NCBI GenBank assembly: GCA_902778205.1
Contig: CACYWX010000081.1
Span: forward strand, 1-12,096
Reading direction: 5' to 3'
Length of the DNA: 12,096 nt
Origin: an uncultured Ruminococcus sp.
Lineage (GTDB): Bacteria; Bacillota; Clostridia; Oscillospirales; CAG-272
The stretch's first letter is position 1; each line of letters starts with the position of its first letter. Below, in pieces: positions 1 through 6,259 of this stretch. Below the pieces are notes generated by a model that worked only from the letters and a program-made list of their open reading frames with translations, was not told the origin of the DNA and searched no databases. The position numbers were made by a program, and so were the translations under genes.

Positions 1-930
1 GCCGTCCATTTCCAGCGTCACGTCCGCATCCTGGACGGGAGCCGCGTCCTTCTCGAAGAGGACCGTCACGGCGTACTGACCGACAGCGGCCTCGCCGTGG
101 TTGTCCGTTCTTACGCTACGGTACAGCCGGTCGATGGTCTCCGTAATGAGGACGGCGTGACACAGCTCGCATTCCCTGTGCCGCAGGCCGGTGACGGAGA
201 AGTCGGGTTCCTTGTCGATGATCCACGCGGATTCCTTATGGCCGAGCGGCGGGAGAAAGTCGGACTGCCGTTCGTCCCCGCAGACGGAGCAGACAAAGCG
301 GGTATAGCCGAAGTCCGTGCAGGTGGGCGGGACGGTTTCGGTCTCATAATCGTGACCGGCGGGGAGTTCCAGCACCGCGCCGCAGACTGTGCAGAGGCAG
401 GGATCGGTGCAGGTGGCGGGTTCGCCGGGCGTATGTCCCTCCGGGGAGACGGCCTCCAGCAGGTGATAGCCGCAGCGGGCACAGCGTTTTTCAGTCAGTC
501 CCTCGCCGTTGCAGGAACAGTGAAGAACCGTTTCTCCCTCGCCGAACTCGTGACCGAGCGGATCGGTGAAGGAATCCCGATAGCTCCCGCCGCACTTGGT
601 ACAGGTGTGGATCGTATATCCGCCCTCGGTGCAGGTGGGCTCGATCACAGTGTCCTCGTATTCGCAGTCCTCGGGAAGAGCGACATCCTTGCCGTAGTTC
701 GGAGCGTCTTCGGGCAGATTGACGTTGACCGCGCCGCAGAACGCGCATGTCGTCCGGGTCAGGTGCTGTCCGGTGACTTCGCCGTCAGCGTCATACTGCG
801 TTTCGTAGGCGTGCCGGCTGCCGTAAACGTGGGTGCACCAGTTGGCGAAGACCGGGGCCGCCATGAGAACGGCGGCGGCCAGGGCAAGAAAAAAGGCGGC
901 GATTCTGCCGCCAAAAGGCTTGTGATTCAT
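1..930 (-). CDS. Secreted Cys-repeat protein, 3' end beyond window
   Basis: The frame is open for 310 codons from ATG at 930 to the left edge, so the C-terminus is missing. GGAGG (complement of 939-943) sits about 8 bases before the ATG. Residues 1-29 form a signal peptide: Lys/Arg early, a hydrophobic Ala/Leu core, and a VFA cleavage site before Asn30. The mature part carries recurring units with CxxC pairs at about 62/65, 110/113, 150/153, 180/183, 214/217 and 254/257. Several units follow the plan P-T-C-T-x-x-G-Y-T, then CxxCG, then L-G-H (near 98-127 and 202-231). Such units are common in secreted or surface proteins of Clostridia; metal binding or disulfide formation is an inference. It lies 123 bases downstream of the HTH/DUF6017 gene on the same strand. 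The exact role is unknown. The plus-strand frame opposite it looks like an antisense shadow. Confidence 0.85.
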   Translation of the reverse strand, partial: MNHKPFGGRIAAFFLALAAAVLMAAPVFANWCTHVYGSRHAYETQYDADGEVTGQHLTRTTCAFCGAVNVNLPEDAPNYGKDVALPEDCEYEDTVIEPTCTEGGYTIHTCTKCGGSYRDSFTDPLGHEFGEGETVLHCSCNGEGLTEKRCARCGYHLLEAVSPEGHTPGEPATCTDPCLCTVCGAVLELPAGHDYETETVPPTCTDFGYTRFVCSVCGDERQSDFLPPLGHKESAWIIDKEPDFSVTGLRHRECELCHAVLITETIDRLYRSVRTDNHGEAAVGQYAVTVLFEKDAAPVQDADVTLEMDG

Positions 931-1031
931 TTCGTTTTCCTCCGAAAAGTATGATTATGTTTGGGGTTCCGTGTTTGAGGCATCGGGGCTGCCTAAGGCG
1001 GCACCACCAGACGCCGGACGAAATACAGCAT
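927..1031 (-). other. Gap with two possible tiny ORFs
   Basis: The 123-base gap between the DUF6017 gene and the secreted protein has no large gene. A 12-residue frame (1031 down to 993, MLYFVRRLVVPP) follows an unusually good ribosome site (GGAAAGGAG, about 8 bases before ATG). A second basic 18-residue frame (983 down to 927) has a weak ribosome site, and its TGA overlaps the ATG at 930. Either could be a leader peptide coupled to the secreted protein, or chance. Nothing supports a function. Confidence 0.25.
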
Positions 1032-1053
1032 CGCGTTTACTCCTTTCCGCGGA

Positions 1054-2097
1054 TCATCCGCTTCCGCCGAAATCGGCCGCGGCCATCATCGCGTAGTGGT
1101 GGTCGATGGTGGAGACGGCGTTGAACAGGGCGGCCAGCAGGTAGGCTTTCACGTTCTTCACGCGGCCCGCGTTCTCCCGGATGCCCTCGAAGACCTTTTC
1201 GACGTGCTCCGCCGTGATCTTCCGGAACCGTTCCCGCACATACGCCGCGGGGTATTCTTCCTCCCGGCTCAGCCGGATCGTCGGACTGCGGTTCATGGCC
1301 ACCTCCAGCATGATCTCCACCAGCTCGTCCAGCTGTACGCGGTTCACCCGGTCACACAGCAGGGCGTAGTCGATCTGCCTGCGGATATGTTCACGCGCTC
1401 TCTCGGGCGAACATTCCGTCCGTCCTTCTGTCAGTCCTGTCCGTCCGCTCATACATGAGCGATCCGTCCTCTCCAGTGAGTTTTCCACAGGCTCGTCCAT
1501 GAGGGCGTTTTCTTCGTCCCCGCGCGCGTTGACGGACGGACTGAAGGATACGAAAGAGAGAGAGTCCGTAATTGTTTTTTGAGTATTTAATATTTCTTTA
1601 TTTGTTTGTCCCCGCCCGGCCTGTGAAGGAACCTCCTGAGCATGGATTTCCCGTGCAGGCGGAACGCAAAGATCCGCTTCGGTTTCCGGGGATTCAAACA
1701 CATCCTCCGGGTATCCGTCAGGGCAGTCTTCCGGGAGATCTTCAAGACAGTTCTCAGCCGGTTCCTCCGGGACGTCCGGCTGTGGGGAGCGCGAAGGATT
1801 CAGACGCGGGGTCTCGTAGATGATGTACTCCATCTCGGCGAGCTGTCCCTTTTCATTCCGTTTCCGGACGCGGACGAGGTAGCCGTGTTCCTCCAGCTCC
1901 CGGAGAATGGCGGAGATCGCCGTGACGCCCTCCTTGCAGATGGACGCCAGCCCCTGCGTGGTGTAGTCCCATTCCTCGGGGAGGGAAAGCATCCGGGACA
2001 GAAGCCCGCAGGCTTTGCAGGACAGCTCCTTGTCCCGCAGGTGATAGTTGCTCATGACGGTATAGCCCCTGATCTTCGCAACGCGGATAACGGACAT
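1054..2097 (-). CDS. Winged-HTH replication-type protein with C-terminal DUF6017-like domain
   Basis: 347 residues. Residues about 12-95 form the helix-turn-helix domain found in mobile elements of Clostridia. Recognisable pieces are GYTVMSNYHLRDKELS, then L-S-L-P-E-E-W-D-Y-T-x-x-G-L, then an I-L-R-E-L-E-x-x-G-Y-L wing. Residues about 96-230 are a low-complexity Pro/Glu/Ser-rich linker. Residues about 236-340 match DUF6017 as I remember it: IDYALLCDR, LDELVEIMLEV, YVRERF and VKNVKAYLLAALFNA ending in a His-Tyr region. Proteins of this design are usually taken as replication initiators or regulators of conjugative elements. The ribosome site GGGAGGGTG lies just before ATG 2097 and overlaps the stop region of the gene upstream (gap 12 bases), so the two are probably translationally coupled. 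Family assignment is from memory, not a search. Confidence 0.85.
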   Translation of the reverse strand: MSVIRVAKIRGYTVMSNYHLRDKELSCKACGLLSRMLSLPEEWDYTTQGLASICKEGVTAISAILRELEEHGYLVRVRKRNEKGQLAEMEYIIYETPRLNPSRSPQPDVPEEPAENCLEDLPEDCPDGYPEDVFESPETEADLCVPPAREIHAQEVPSQAGRGQTNKEILNTQKTITDSLSFVSFSPSVNARGDEENALMDEPVENSLERTDRSCMSGRTGLTEGRTECSPERAREHIRRQIDYALLCDRVNRVQLDELVEIMLEVAMNRSPTIRLSREEEYPAAYVRERFRKITAEHVEKVFEGIRENAGRVKNVKAYLLAALFNAVSTIDHHYAMMAAADFGGSG

Positions 2098-2109
2098 GGC
2101 ACCCTCCCG

Positions 2110-2607
2110 TCACCCCTCAACGAGGGGAAAGCCGTGTTCGCCGATCCTCGCGCCTATTTCGATCAACCGGTCGGACACCCCGACGAAATCCACGTCCAGA
2201 GGGGATTCCCGCCAGTCGTAAGCCTTGACGGTCCGGTATGCCGAGTAGTACACGCCGCAGCCGATATTGAGCCGGTAGCAGGACGTGACGGCGAAGGTGA
2301 AGTCCTCAAGGAGGAACAGCTCGTAGGAATAGTCGTACACGTTCGGATTTCTCCGGACGACGCAGCGTTCCAGCAGAAGCGCGTTCATCCCGAAGAGATC
2401 GCAGCTCCGATAGTTCATGGCGTCGTCGGCCTGGCTTGCGACCTCAAATTCAAAGATCCTCCTGCTTTCCGTGACAAGGGCCTGCCGGACGGCGTCAAAG
2501 TCCACCTCTTCCAGCAGGTCCAGCAGTTCGTCCTCGTCGTGATCGTCGTCCGTTCCCGTCAGAAACAGATCGGTGATCGCCTGTCTCAGTTCTTCTGTCT
2601 GGTTCAT
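2110..2607 (-). CDS. Hypothetical acidic protein of mobile-element module
   Basis: 165 residues, starting at ATG 2607 with AGGAGG a few bases upstream. The N-terminal third is strongly acidic (a D/E-rich stretch at about residues 20-36 with TDDDHDEDELLDLLEE). The rest is mixed alpha/beta in look, with several Tyr and Cys residues (near YRSCDLFGMN, TSCYRLNIGCGVYY). There is no signal peptide, membrane segment or nucleic-acid-binding motif that I recognise. It sits between parB and the HTH/DUF6017 gene, and its stop nearly abuts the next start. Position alone suggests a role in element maintenance or replication. I do not recognise the family. Confidence 0.75.
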   Translation of the reverse strand: MNQTEELRQAITDLFLTGTDDDHDEDELLDLLEEVDFDAVRQALVTESRRIFEFEVASQADDAMNYRSCDLFGMNALLLERCVVRRNPNVYDYSYELFLLEDFTFAVTSCYRLNIGCGVYYSAYRTVKAYDWRESPLDVDFVGVSDRLIEIGARIGEHGFPLVEG

Positions 2608-2643
2608 GTTCGTTCCTCCTGATGTTTTGGGTTTTGGGGAAAT

Positions 2644-2687
2644 AGAAAAAGCCGGAATGGTAATTTGAATGGTTACCGTTCCGGCTT
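2644..2687 (-). terminator. Rho-independent terminator or attenuator after parB
   Basis: A 15-bp stem (arms 2649-2663 and 2673-2687) with one G/T wobble and a 9-base loop is followed on the minus strand by TTTTTCTATTT. It lies between the parB stop and the next gene's ribosome site. I see no promoter in the roughly 35 bases left before that gene, so it may cut downstream expression rather than end the operon. Confidence 0.8.
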
Positions 2688-2718
2688 CGGGGGCTTATTC
2701 AGTTGTGGGGTTCGCGGT

Positions 2719-3564
2719 CTATCCGCTCTTCTTCTGTCTGTTTCTCTGCCATGCGTCCAGCAGGCGGTAGATCGTTGCTTCGATCCTCGCGGGGGTCCAG
2801 CTCCGGGGGAAGTAGGCTTCCAGCTTCTTCCCGGACAGCACGACGTTCATGGATTCCGGTTTCTTCTGCGCGGAGAGGATCTCAAGCATGGTGTCCTCGT
2901 TCAGTTCTCCGTCCCGGCTCAGCTTCTTCATCCGCTGTGCCTGGGACACGGAGGGCGTCGCCTGTTCGCTGTCGATGGTCTCCACAAGCAGTTCCTGTTC
3001 GTGTTCGGTGAGGTCCGCGATCTGATAGGCGGGGGTGAGGGAGATTTTCTTCTCGTCCACCATCCGCAAGAGCGGGGGAATGAGATTGTTCAGCTTGATG
3101 GTGTTCCGGACCGTATCGCCGCTGACGCCGCACTCCGCCCCGATCAGGTCGTCGCTCCGGAACTTCGCCGAATCGTTCGTCGAAGTGAGATCCGTGCGCT
3201 GTCCCTGCCGTTTGATCGCTTCCAGACGGAGCTGATACGCTTTTGCCCGTTCGCTCGGGAGGACTTCTTCCCGCTGCGCGTTGGCGTCCACCATTTGAAT
3301 GACGGCTTCGTCGTCGTCCAGCTCCCGGACGATGCAGGGCATTTCGTCAAACCCGGCGAGCTCGCAGGCGTATTTGCGGCGGTGTCCGGAGACGATTTCA
3401 TATCCGCCGTCAGCGGGCCGGACAATCGCCGGGGTGAGGACTCCGCAGCTCCGGACGCTCTCGGTGAGGATCCGCATGGCTTCGTCGTCTCGGACGGCGT
3501 AAGGGGAAAGCGGCGAGGGACGGAGATCTTTGATGGAGATCCGGGTGATGGTTTCGGCTGGCAT
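2719..3564 (-). CDS. parB: ParB/Spo0J-like partition protein
   Basis: 281 residues. The frame is open further upstream to a GTG at 3642, but ATG 3564 is chosen because AAGGAGG lies 6 bases before it and because the extra codons run through a perfect hairpin. The ParB N-terminal domain spans about residues 8-100, including I-x-x-L-R-P-S-P and the conserved SGHRRKYAC box (59-67). The D-A-N-x-Q-R-E-E-V-L-P-S-E-R-A segment that follows is typical of ParB. A central helix-turn-helix is seen around GAECGVSGDTVRNTIKLNNL. These proteins bind centromere-like sites, and some are CTP-dependent clamps. No parA is visible in the window, so its partner is outside or absent. It is the first gene of a minus-strand cluster with two mobile-element proteins, which fits an integrative conjugative element or plasmid rather than the chromosomal copy. 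Confidence 0.92.
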   Translation of the reverse strand: MPAETITRISIKDLRPSPLSPYAVRDDEAMRILTESVRSCGVLTPAIVRPADGGYEIVSGHRRKYACELAGFDEMPCIVRELDDDEAVIQMVDANAQREEVLPSERAKAYQLRLEAIKRQGQRTDLTSTNDSAKFRSDDLIGAECGVSGDTVRNTIKLNNLIPPLLRMVDEKKISLTPAYQIADLTEHEQELLVETIDSEQATPSVSQAQRMKKLSRDGELNEDTMLEILSAQKKPESMNVVLSGKKLEAYFPRSWTPARIEATIYRLLDAWQRNRQKKSG

Positions 3565-3590
3565 TTGCGCCTCCTTCCGTGTTTCGATGG

Positions 3591-3632
3591 AAAACCGGAG
3601 CATTTTCGCATAACGCTCCGGTTTTTGTCCAT
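3591..3632 (-). promoter_or_regulatory. Leader hairpin upstream of parB, with a possible leader start
   Basis: A perfect 11-bp inverted repeat (arms 3591-3601 and 3615-3625, 13-base loop) ends in a run of four T on the minus strand, 15-20 bases before the parB ribosome site. Just ahead of it on the transcript, AGGAGGTG stands 7 bases before an ATG at 3632, which is out of frame with parB. A strong start site, a GC-rich hairpin and a short T-run form the layout of an attenuator or translational control element. It also ends in five T on the plus strand, so it could act both ways. An 8-bp direct repeat, ATGATTCG, occurs at 3648-3655 and 3658-3665 in the same leader. Function is inferred. Confidence 0.5.
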
Positions 3633-3753
3633 AACGAAACACCTCCTATGATTCGACATGATTCGCAGTCAAAATCCGACATGGAAAAGGGCCGGGATCA
3701 AAACCGCGATGCCTCAGAAACCGCTTCCTTATTGAGTTTCCGGGCTTGTCTTA

Positions 3754-3781
3754 ATTATACCATAGGGGCACACTTTTGCAA
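3754..3781 (-). promoter_or_regulatory. Sigma-A type promoter of the parB cluster
   Basis: On the minus strand TTGCAA (3781-3776), a 16-base spacer and TATAAT (3759-3754) with an extended TGG before it form a near-consensus promoter. Transcription would start near 3747, giving a leader of about 180 bases before parB. The -35 box lies within the truncated integrase. Confidence 0.75.
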
Positions 3782-3939
3782 CTGTGGCACTCGCGGAAGG
3801 CGTGGACTACAAGACGCTGTCAGCGATGTTAGGCCATTACAGCGTCGCGTTTACTCTGGACACCTACGCGCACGTAACAGATGACATGATCCACGACGCG
3901 GCGACCAAGGTCAGCAGCGTCATGAAAAACAAGATCTGA
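3766..3939 (+). pseudogene. C-terminal remnant of a tyrosine integrase
   Basis: The plus strand encodes GHTFATVALAEGVDYKTLSA and then MLGHYSVAFTLDTYAHV up to TGA 3937-3939. This is the C-terminal end of a phage/ICE-type tyrosine recombinase. It starts at the conserved R-H-T-F-A-T segment and keeps the catalytic His of L-G-H-Y and the nucleophile Tyr of T-Y-A-H. The catalytic Arg codons and everything before are gone; a TAG at 3763-3765 and the parB promoter replace them. No ribosome site or start is seen, so it is not expected to be made as an enzyme. It marks the junction between the parB module and the plus-strand remnants. Confidence 0.9.
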
Positions 3940-3948
3940 AACACATGA

Positions 3949-3988
3949 CCGGGCAGGGAAGAAGCGTACTTTCCTGCCCGGAATTCTT
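3949..3988 (+). terminator. Terminator-like hairpin after the integrase remnant
   Basis: A 12-bp stem with one wobble (arms 3949-3960 and 3970-3981, 9-base loop) begins about 10 bases after the integrase stop. The T-tract is poor (AATTCTTT), so strength is uncertain. It is placed as expected for the original integrase terminator. Confidence 0.6.
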
Positions 3989-4007
3989 TGAAAGGATGGT
4001 ACAAACC

Positions 4008-4332
4008 ATGAAACACGCAAATGCAAACTGGACGTTCAACGGCACGAAGGAGGAATTCATCGACCTCGTGAGATGGGCAATGGTGCTCCGTGAAATGAAA
4101 CAGGACGGGACGGTTCCACACTGCGAATTCTCCCATGCAGGCAGCTCAGATGGCGGAGATGTATGGAATTACTCCCGACGCAGTGCTCGGAGAGATGAAA
4201 CGGATCACCGCGGAGGAAGATGATGCCGGGGAGAAATGCCGCAGCTATTCTCTCGCCTGTCCGAGTAAGATGGTCATGCTCGACGTTCCGTATCGGATCC
4301 GGAAACAGAGGGAGGAGAAACAGGGAGAATAA
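4008..4332 (+). pseudogene. Small mobile-element protein split by a one-base frameshift
   Basis: ATG 4008 follows AAGGA at about 11 bases and opens a frame reading MKHANANWTFNGTKEEFIDL up to CEFS (42 codons, to 4133). One base further on, ATG 4135 opens the next frame, reading MQAAQMAEMYGITPDAVLGE to TAA 4330-4332 (65 residues). The first frame continues as an Arg/Ser-rich tail to 4223 that looks non-native. Removing one C from the CCC run at 4132-4134 joins the halves into a 107-residue protein, and the second ATG has no ribosome site. The simplest reading is a frameshift by mutation or sequencing error; programmed frameshifting is less likely. Function is unknown. Its place between integrase and CHC2 remnants suggests an element-borne accessory gene. 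Confidence 0.65.
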
Positions 4333-4370
4333 AACGGTCGATACAAATACCGAAACGTCAACGGGAATCA

Positions 4371-4402
4371 AAGCGTCTGTCAAAACGGCAGGCGCTTTTT
4401 GA
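4371..4402 (+). terminator. Rho-independent terminator
   Basis: An 11-bp stem with two G/T wobbles (arms 4371-4381 and 4387-4397) and a 5-base loop is followed by TTTTT at 4396-4400. It lies after the split small gene and before the CHC2 gene. Confidence 0.8.
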
Positions 4403-4428
4403 TTTCTGCAATAAGAAAGGAGATGTCT

Positions 4429-4761
4429 ATGACAATATACGAAGCTGTCAAACGTACCGTCCCCGTGCCGGACGCTGCCTTACGATACGGACTGGAAACG
4501 ACCAGGAACGGTATGGCGCGCTGTCCGTTTCACAAAGACAATAACCCGAGCATGAAACTGAACGACGATTACTTTTTCTGTTTCGGCTGCGGCGAGAGCG
4601 GGGATGTGATCGATCTGACGGCAGGACTGTACGGCCTGAACAACTACGATGCGGTGCACAAGCTGGCCGATGACTTCGGCGTCGGCTACGAAACCGTCAT
4701 CCTCGATCCTGCAAAGATCGAACAAAAGCGATTGGAAAGAGAACGGGAGCAGGAGAAGTAA
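4429..4761 (+). CDS. CHC2 zinc-finger (DnaG N-terminal type) protein, truncated by in-frame TAA
   Basis: 110 residues from ATG 4429. AAAGGAG lies 6 bases before it and is better placed for it than for the ATG at 4423. The CHC2 zinc ribbon of primases is clear: C32-P-F-H35 and C51-F-G-C54, then G-D-V-I-D and an A-V-x-K-L-A-x-D-F-G helix. Proteins of this type are widespread in conjugative elements of Clostridia and lack the primase catalytic (TOPRIM) domain; their role, perhaps in element replication, is inferred. As I recall the family, a second domain with the signature Y-x-P-K-S-P-D-E-E and V-E-Y-L-x-D should follow. Here TAA at 4759-4761 stops the frame and that domain resumes in the same frame just downstream. 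The protein as read may still fold as a zinc ribbon with a charged tail. Confidence 0.85.
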   Translation: MTIYEAVKRTVPVPDAALRYGLETTRNGMARCPFHKDNNPSMKLNDDYFFCFGCGESGDVIDLTAGLYGLNNYDAVHKLADDFGVGYETVILDPAKIEQKRLEREREQEK

Positions 4762-5004
4762 CGCCAGGTCTTTTTGTCGTTGACGGAACGTCTGTATGTG
4801 CTCCGTGACTGGATCGTCCGTTACGCACCGAAGTCACCCGACGAGGAACTCGACCCGCGGTTCGTGGAAGCGTGTCATGATCTGGCAAGAGTGGAGTATC
4901 TGGTGGACATCCTTTGCACAGGAGACGAGATCGAAAGGAGGGAGGTGGTGAAGATGGTGTTGACCGGCGACATCAAGGATTGCCGTATGGACCGCGCCGG
5001 GTGA
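4762..5004 (+). pseudogene. C-terminal half of the CHC2 protein after a nonsense codon
   Basis: In exactly the frame of the CHC2 gene, the codons after TAA 4759-4761 read RQVFLSLTERLYVLRDWIV, then RYAPKSPDEELDPRFVEA, HDLARVEYLVDIL and on to TGA 5002-5004. YxPKSPDEExxPRFxEA and VEYLxD match the C-terminal domain I remember for CHC2 proteins of clostridial elements. There is no good ribosome site, only TTG codons near 4774, so independent expression is doubtful. Read through the TAA, the product would be about 191 residues, near the usual family size. One point change (for example from AAA, CAA or GAA) would explain it. Confidence 0.75.
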
Positions 5005-5010
5005 TCCCGC

Positions 5011-5559
5011 TCACTTTCTTCTCAGCCGATCCGTCACCTGCCAGGCCAGCGCGCCGAGGCGGTTGTACAGCCATGTCCCGGGGCAGCTCTTGTTGGCGAA
5101 CCAGCGGTGGACGGTCAGAAGCATTTCGTCCTCTCTCTGGCGGTAGGAAAGGGCGGCTTCCTTGTCGGGGATCCAGAGGAGTTTCGACTTCCCGTTTCGG
5201 CGGCAGATATCGGCGCACAGGGTGACGAGGGTCGAGAAGACCGTCTCGTTCATGGCGTATGGCTCCGTCGTGTCGGACGCGCATTCGATCGTCACGGCGC
5301 GATGGTCATTTTTCGGGGAGGAGGAACACCACGAGCGGTTCTTCTCCTCGACATACAGTGCTACCCGACCGTCCGGCCCGATGCCGTAGTTGGAGCTTGC
5401 CTGACGCTCCTCGGGCAGGAAGATATTGCCCAGCACCTCGACGGAGCACTGTCCGACGACGCAGTGCGGCGTGATGCGGTCGATGGCATGGTTGCGTAAG
5501 CCGGAATGGTTCGGGCTGAACGCCGTGTAGACGACGAGGGGGCTGTTCGAGTATTCCAT
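5011..5559 (-). CDS. N-acetylmuramoyl-L-alanine amidase (PGRP/Amidase_2 type)
   Basis: 182 residues from ATG 5559, with AAGGA about 8 bases upstream. The frame is open further but has no ribosome site there. The zinc amidase pattern is present: H32 in ITPHCVVGQ, H151 in TVHRWFANK and C159 in KSCPG. The tract N57-Y-G-I-G-P-D-G and EEKNRSWCSSS plus AVTIECASDTTEPY are typical of amidases carried by phages and conjugative elements of Clostridia. The enzyme would cut between muramic acid and L-alanine in peptidoglycan. No signal peptide is visible, so export would need a holin or another route, or it acts on lysis or during conjugation. It faces the CHC2 remnant tail to tail, 6 bases apart. It appears intact, unlike its neighbours. 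Confidence 0.9.
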   Translation of the reverse strand: MEYSNSPLVVYTAFSPNHSGLRNHAIDRITPHCVVGQCSVEVLGNIFLPEERQASSNYGIGPDGRVALYVEEKNRSWCSSSPKNDHRAVTIECASDTTEPYAMNETVFSTLVTLCADICRRNGKSKLLWIPDKEAALSYRQREDEMLLTVHRWFANKSCPGTWLYNRLGALAWQVTDRLRRK

Positions 5560-5591
5560 ATTCGTGTCCTTCTGTGTTCTGTGATGAGGAT

Positions 5592-5620
5592 ATTGTATCA
5601 CAAAACCGAGGTCAGCGCAA
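5592..5620 (-). promoter_or_regulatory. Promoter of the amidase gene
   Basis: On the minus strand TTGCGC (5620-5615), a 17-base spacer and TACAAT (5597-5592) lie about 33 bases before ATG 5559. A TGTGAT/ATCACA inverted pair with an 11-base gap overlaps the -10 and could be an operator; that is weak. Confidence 0.55.
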
Positions 5621-5641
5621 TAGAGAAAACGGCATTCGTGA

Positions 5642-5671
5642 TTGACCCCGAGACGGGAAATGTGGTATAAT
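5642..5671 (+). promoter_or_regulatory. Promoter of the GNAT-acyP-hydrolase-amylase operon
   Basis: TTGACC (5642-5647), an 18-base spacer and TATAAT (5666-5671) with an extended TGTGG before it. A perfect 7-bp hairpin (5691-5697 with 5704-5710) lies in the leader, and the first gene's ribosome site follows at 5721. It is divergent from the amidase promoter, with about 20 bases between the two -35 boxes. Confidence 0.75.
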
Positions 5672-5733
5672 ATAGAAAAGTAGTTTACATTCTGCCGGGT
5701 GTGCGGCAGACGAGGACGCGAGAGGAAATGATC

Positions 5734-6225
5734 ATGATTGTAATAGACAAGCTGACAGAATCGGAAATCCCGTTTGTCGCGCCGTTTGTCGCGCAGTTTC
5801 GTGTAACGCTGAAATCGTTCAGGGGAATTTCCTCCTTTCCGGACGAGGCGGGAGGCGCGGCGGAGCTGAAGGAGTACCTGGACGCCGGATTTCCCGTATA
5901 TACCGCACGGGCAGACGGGACATATTGTGGATACATCGTCTGCCGTGTGGACGAACCGTGCGTTTGGGTGGAATCGATTTATGTCCATCCGGACTTCCGG
6001 AGACAGGGGATCGGCGCCGCCCTGTTCGGCAAGGCGGAGGAGTTCGCCGCGTCCTTCGGGGAAGACACGGTCTATAACTATGTGCATCCCAACAACCATG
6101 CTATGATCGCGTTTCTGCGGGAGAAAGGGTACTCTGTGCTGAATCTGCTGGAGATTCGCAAGCCGTATGCCGGAGAGAAGCTGACGAGGAAGATCCGGGT
6201 GGACGAAGAGCAGTTTGATTATTGA
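5734..6225 (+). CDS. GNAT-family N-acetyltransferase
   Basis: 163 residues from ATG 5734, chosen because AGAGGA (5721-5726) is correctly spaced for it; an ATG at 5728 is too close. The acetyl-CoA binding motif A is clear: VESIYVHPDFRRQGIGAALF with R89-R90-Q91-G92-I93-G94. Motif B follows as N-N-H-A-M-I-A-F-L-R-E-K-G-Y. Such enzymes transfer acetyl from acetyl-CoA to an amine; the substrate cannot be told from sequence. It is the first gene of a plus-strand operon, with the acylphosphatase starting 34 bases after its stop. Cytoplasmic, no signal peptide. Length is usual for the family. Confidence 0.9.
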   Translation: MIVIDKLTESEIPFVAPFVAQFRVTLKSFRGISSFPDEAGGAAELKEYLDAGFPVYTARADGTYCGYIVCRVDEPCVWVESIYVHPDFRRQGIGAALFGKAEEFAASFGEDTVYNYVHPNNHAMIAFLREKGYSVLNLLEIRKPYAGEKLTRKIRVDEEQFDY

Positions 6226-6259
6226 CGGATAACACCCTGATAATTGGAGGTGACGCTTC

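Noticed and set aside
97..954. Plus-strand open frame of 285 codons over the Cys-repeat gene
   Set aside because: No ribosome site and no family pattern; the minus strand has a signal peptide, CxxC repeats and a good ribosome site.
3144..3632. Out-of-frame gene from ATG 3632 with a strong ribosome site
   Set aside because: Beyond the hairpin it reads as Ser/Arg/Pro-rich sequence opposite in phase to parB; at most its first codons act as a leader.
2665..3651. Plus-strand open frame over parB
   Set aside because: It is the antisense of a clear ParB gene and reads as His/Arg/Val-rich nonsense.
5580..5602. CRP-like TGTGAT/ATCACA site
   Set aside because: The gap is 11 bases rather than 6, and only one such pair is seen.
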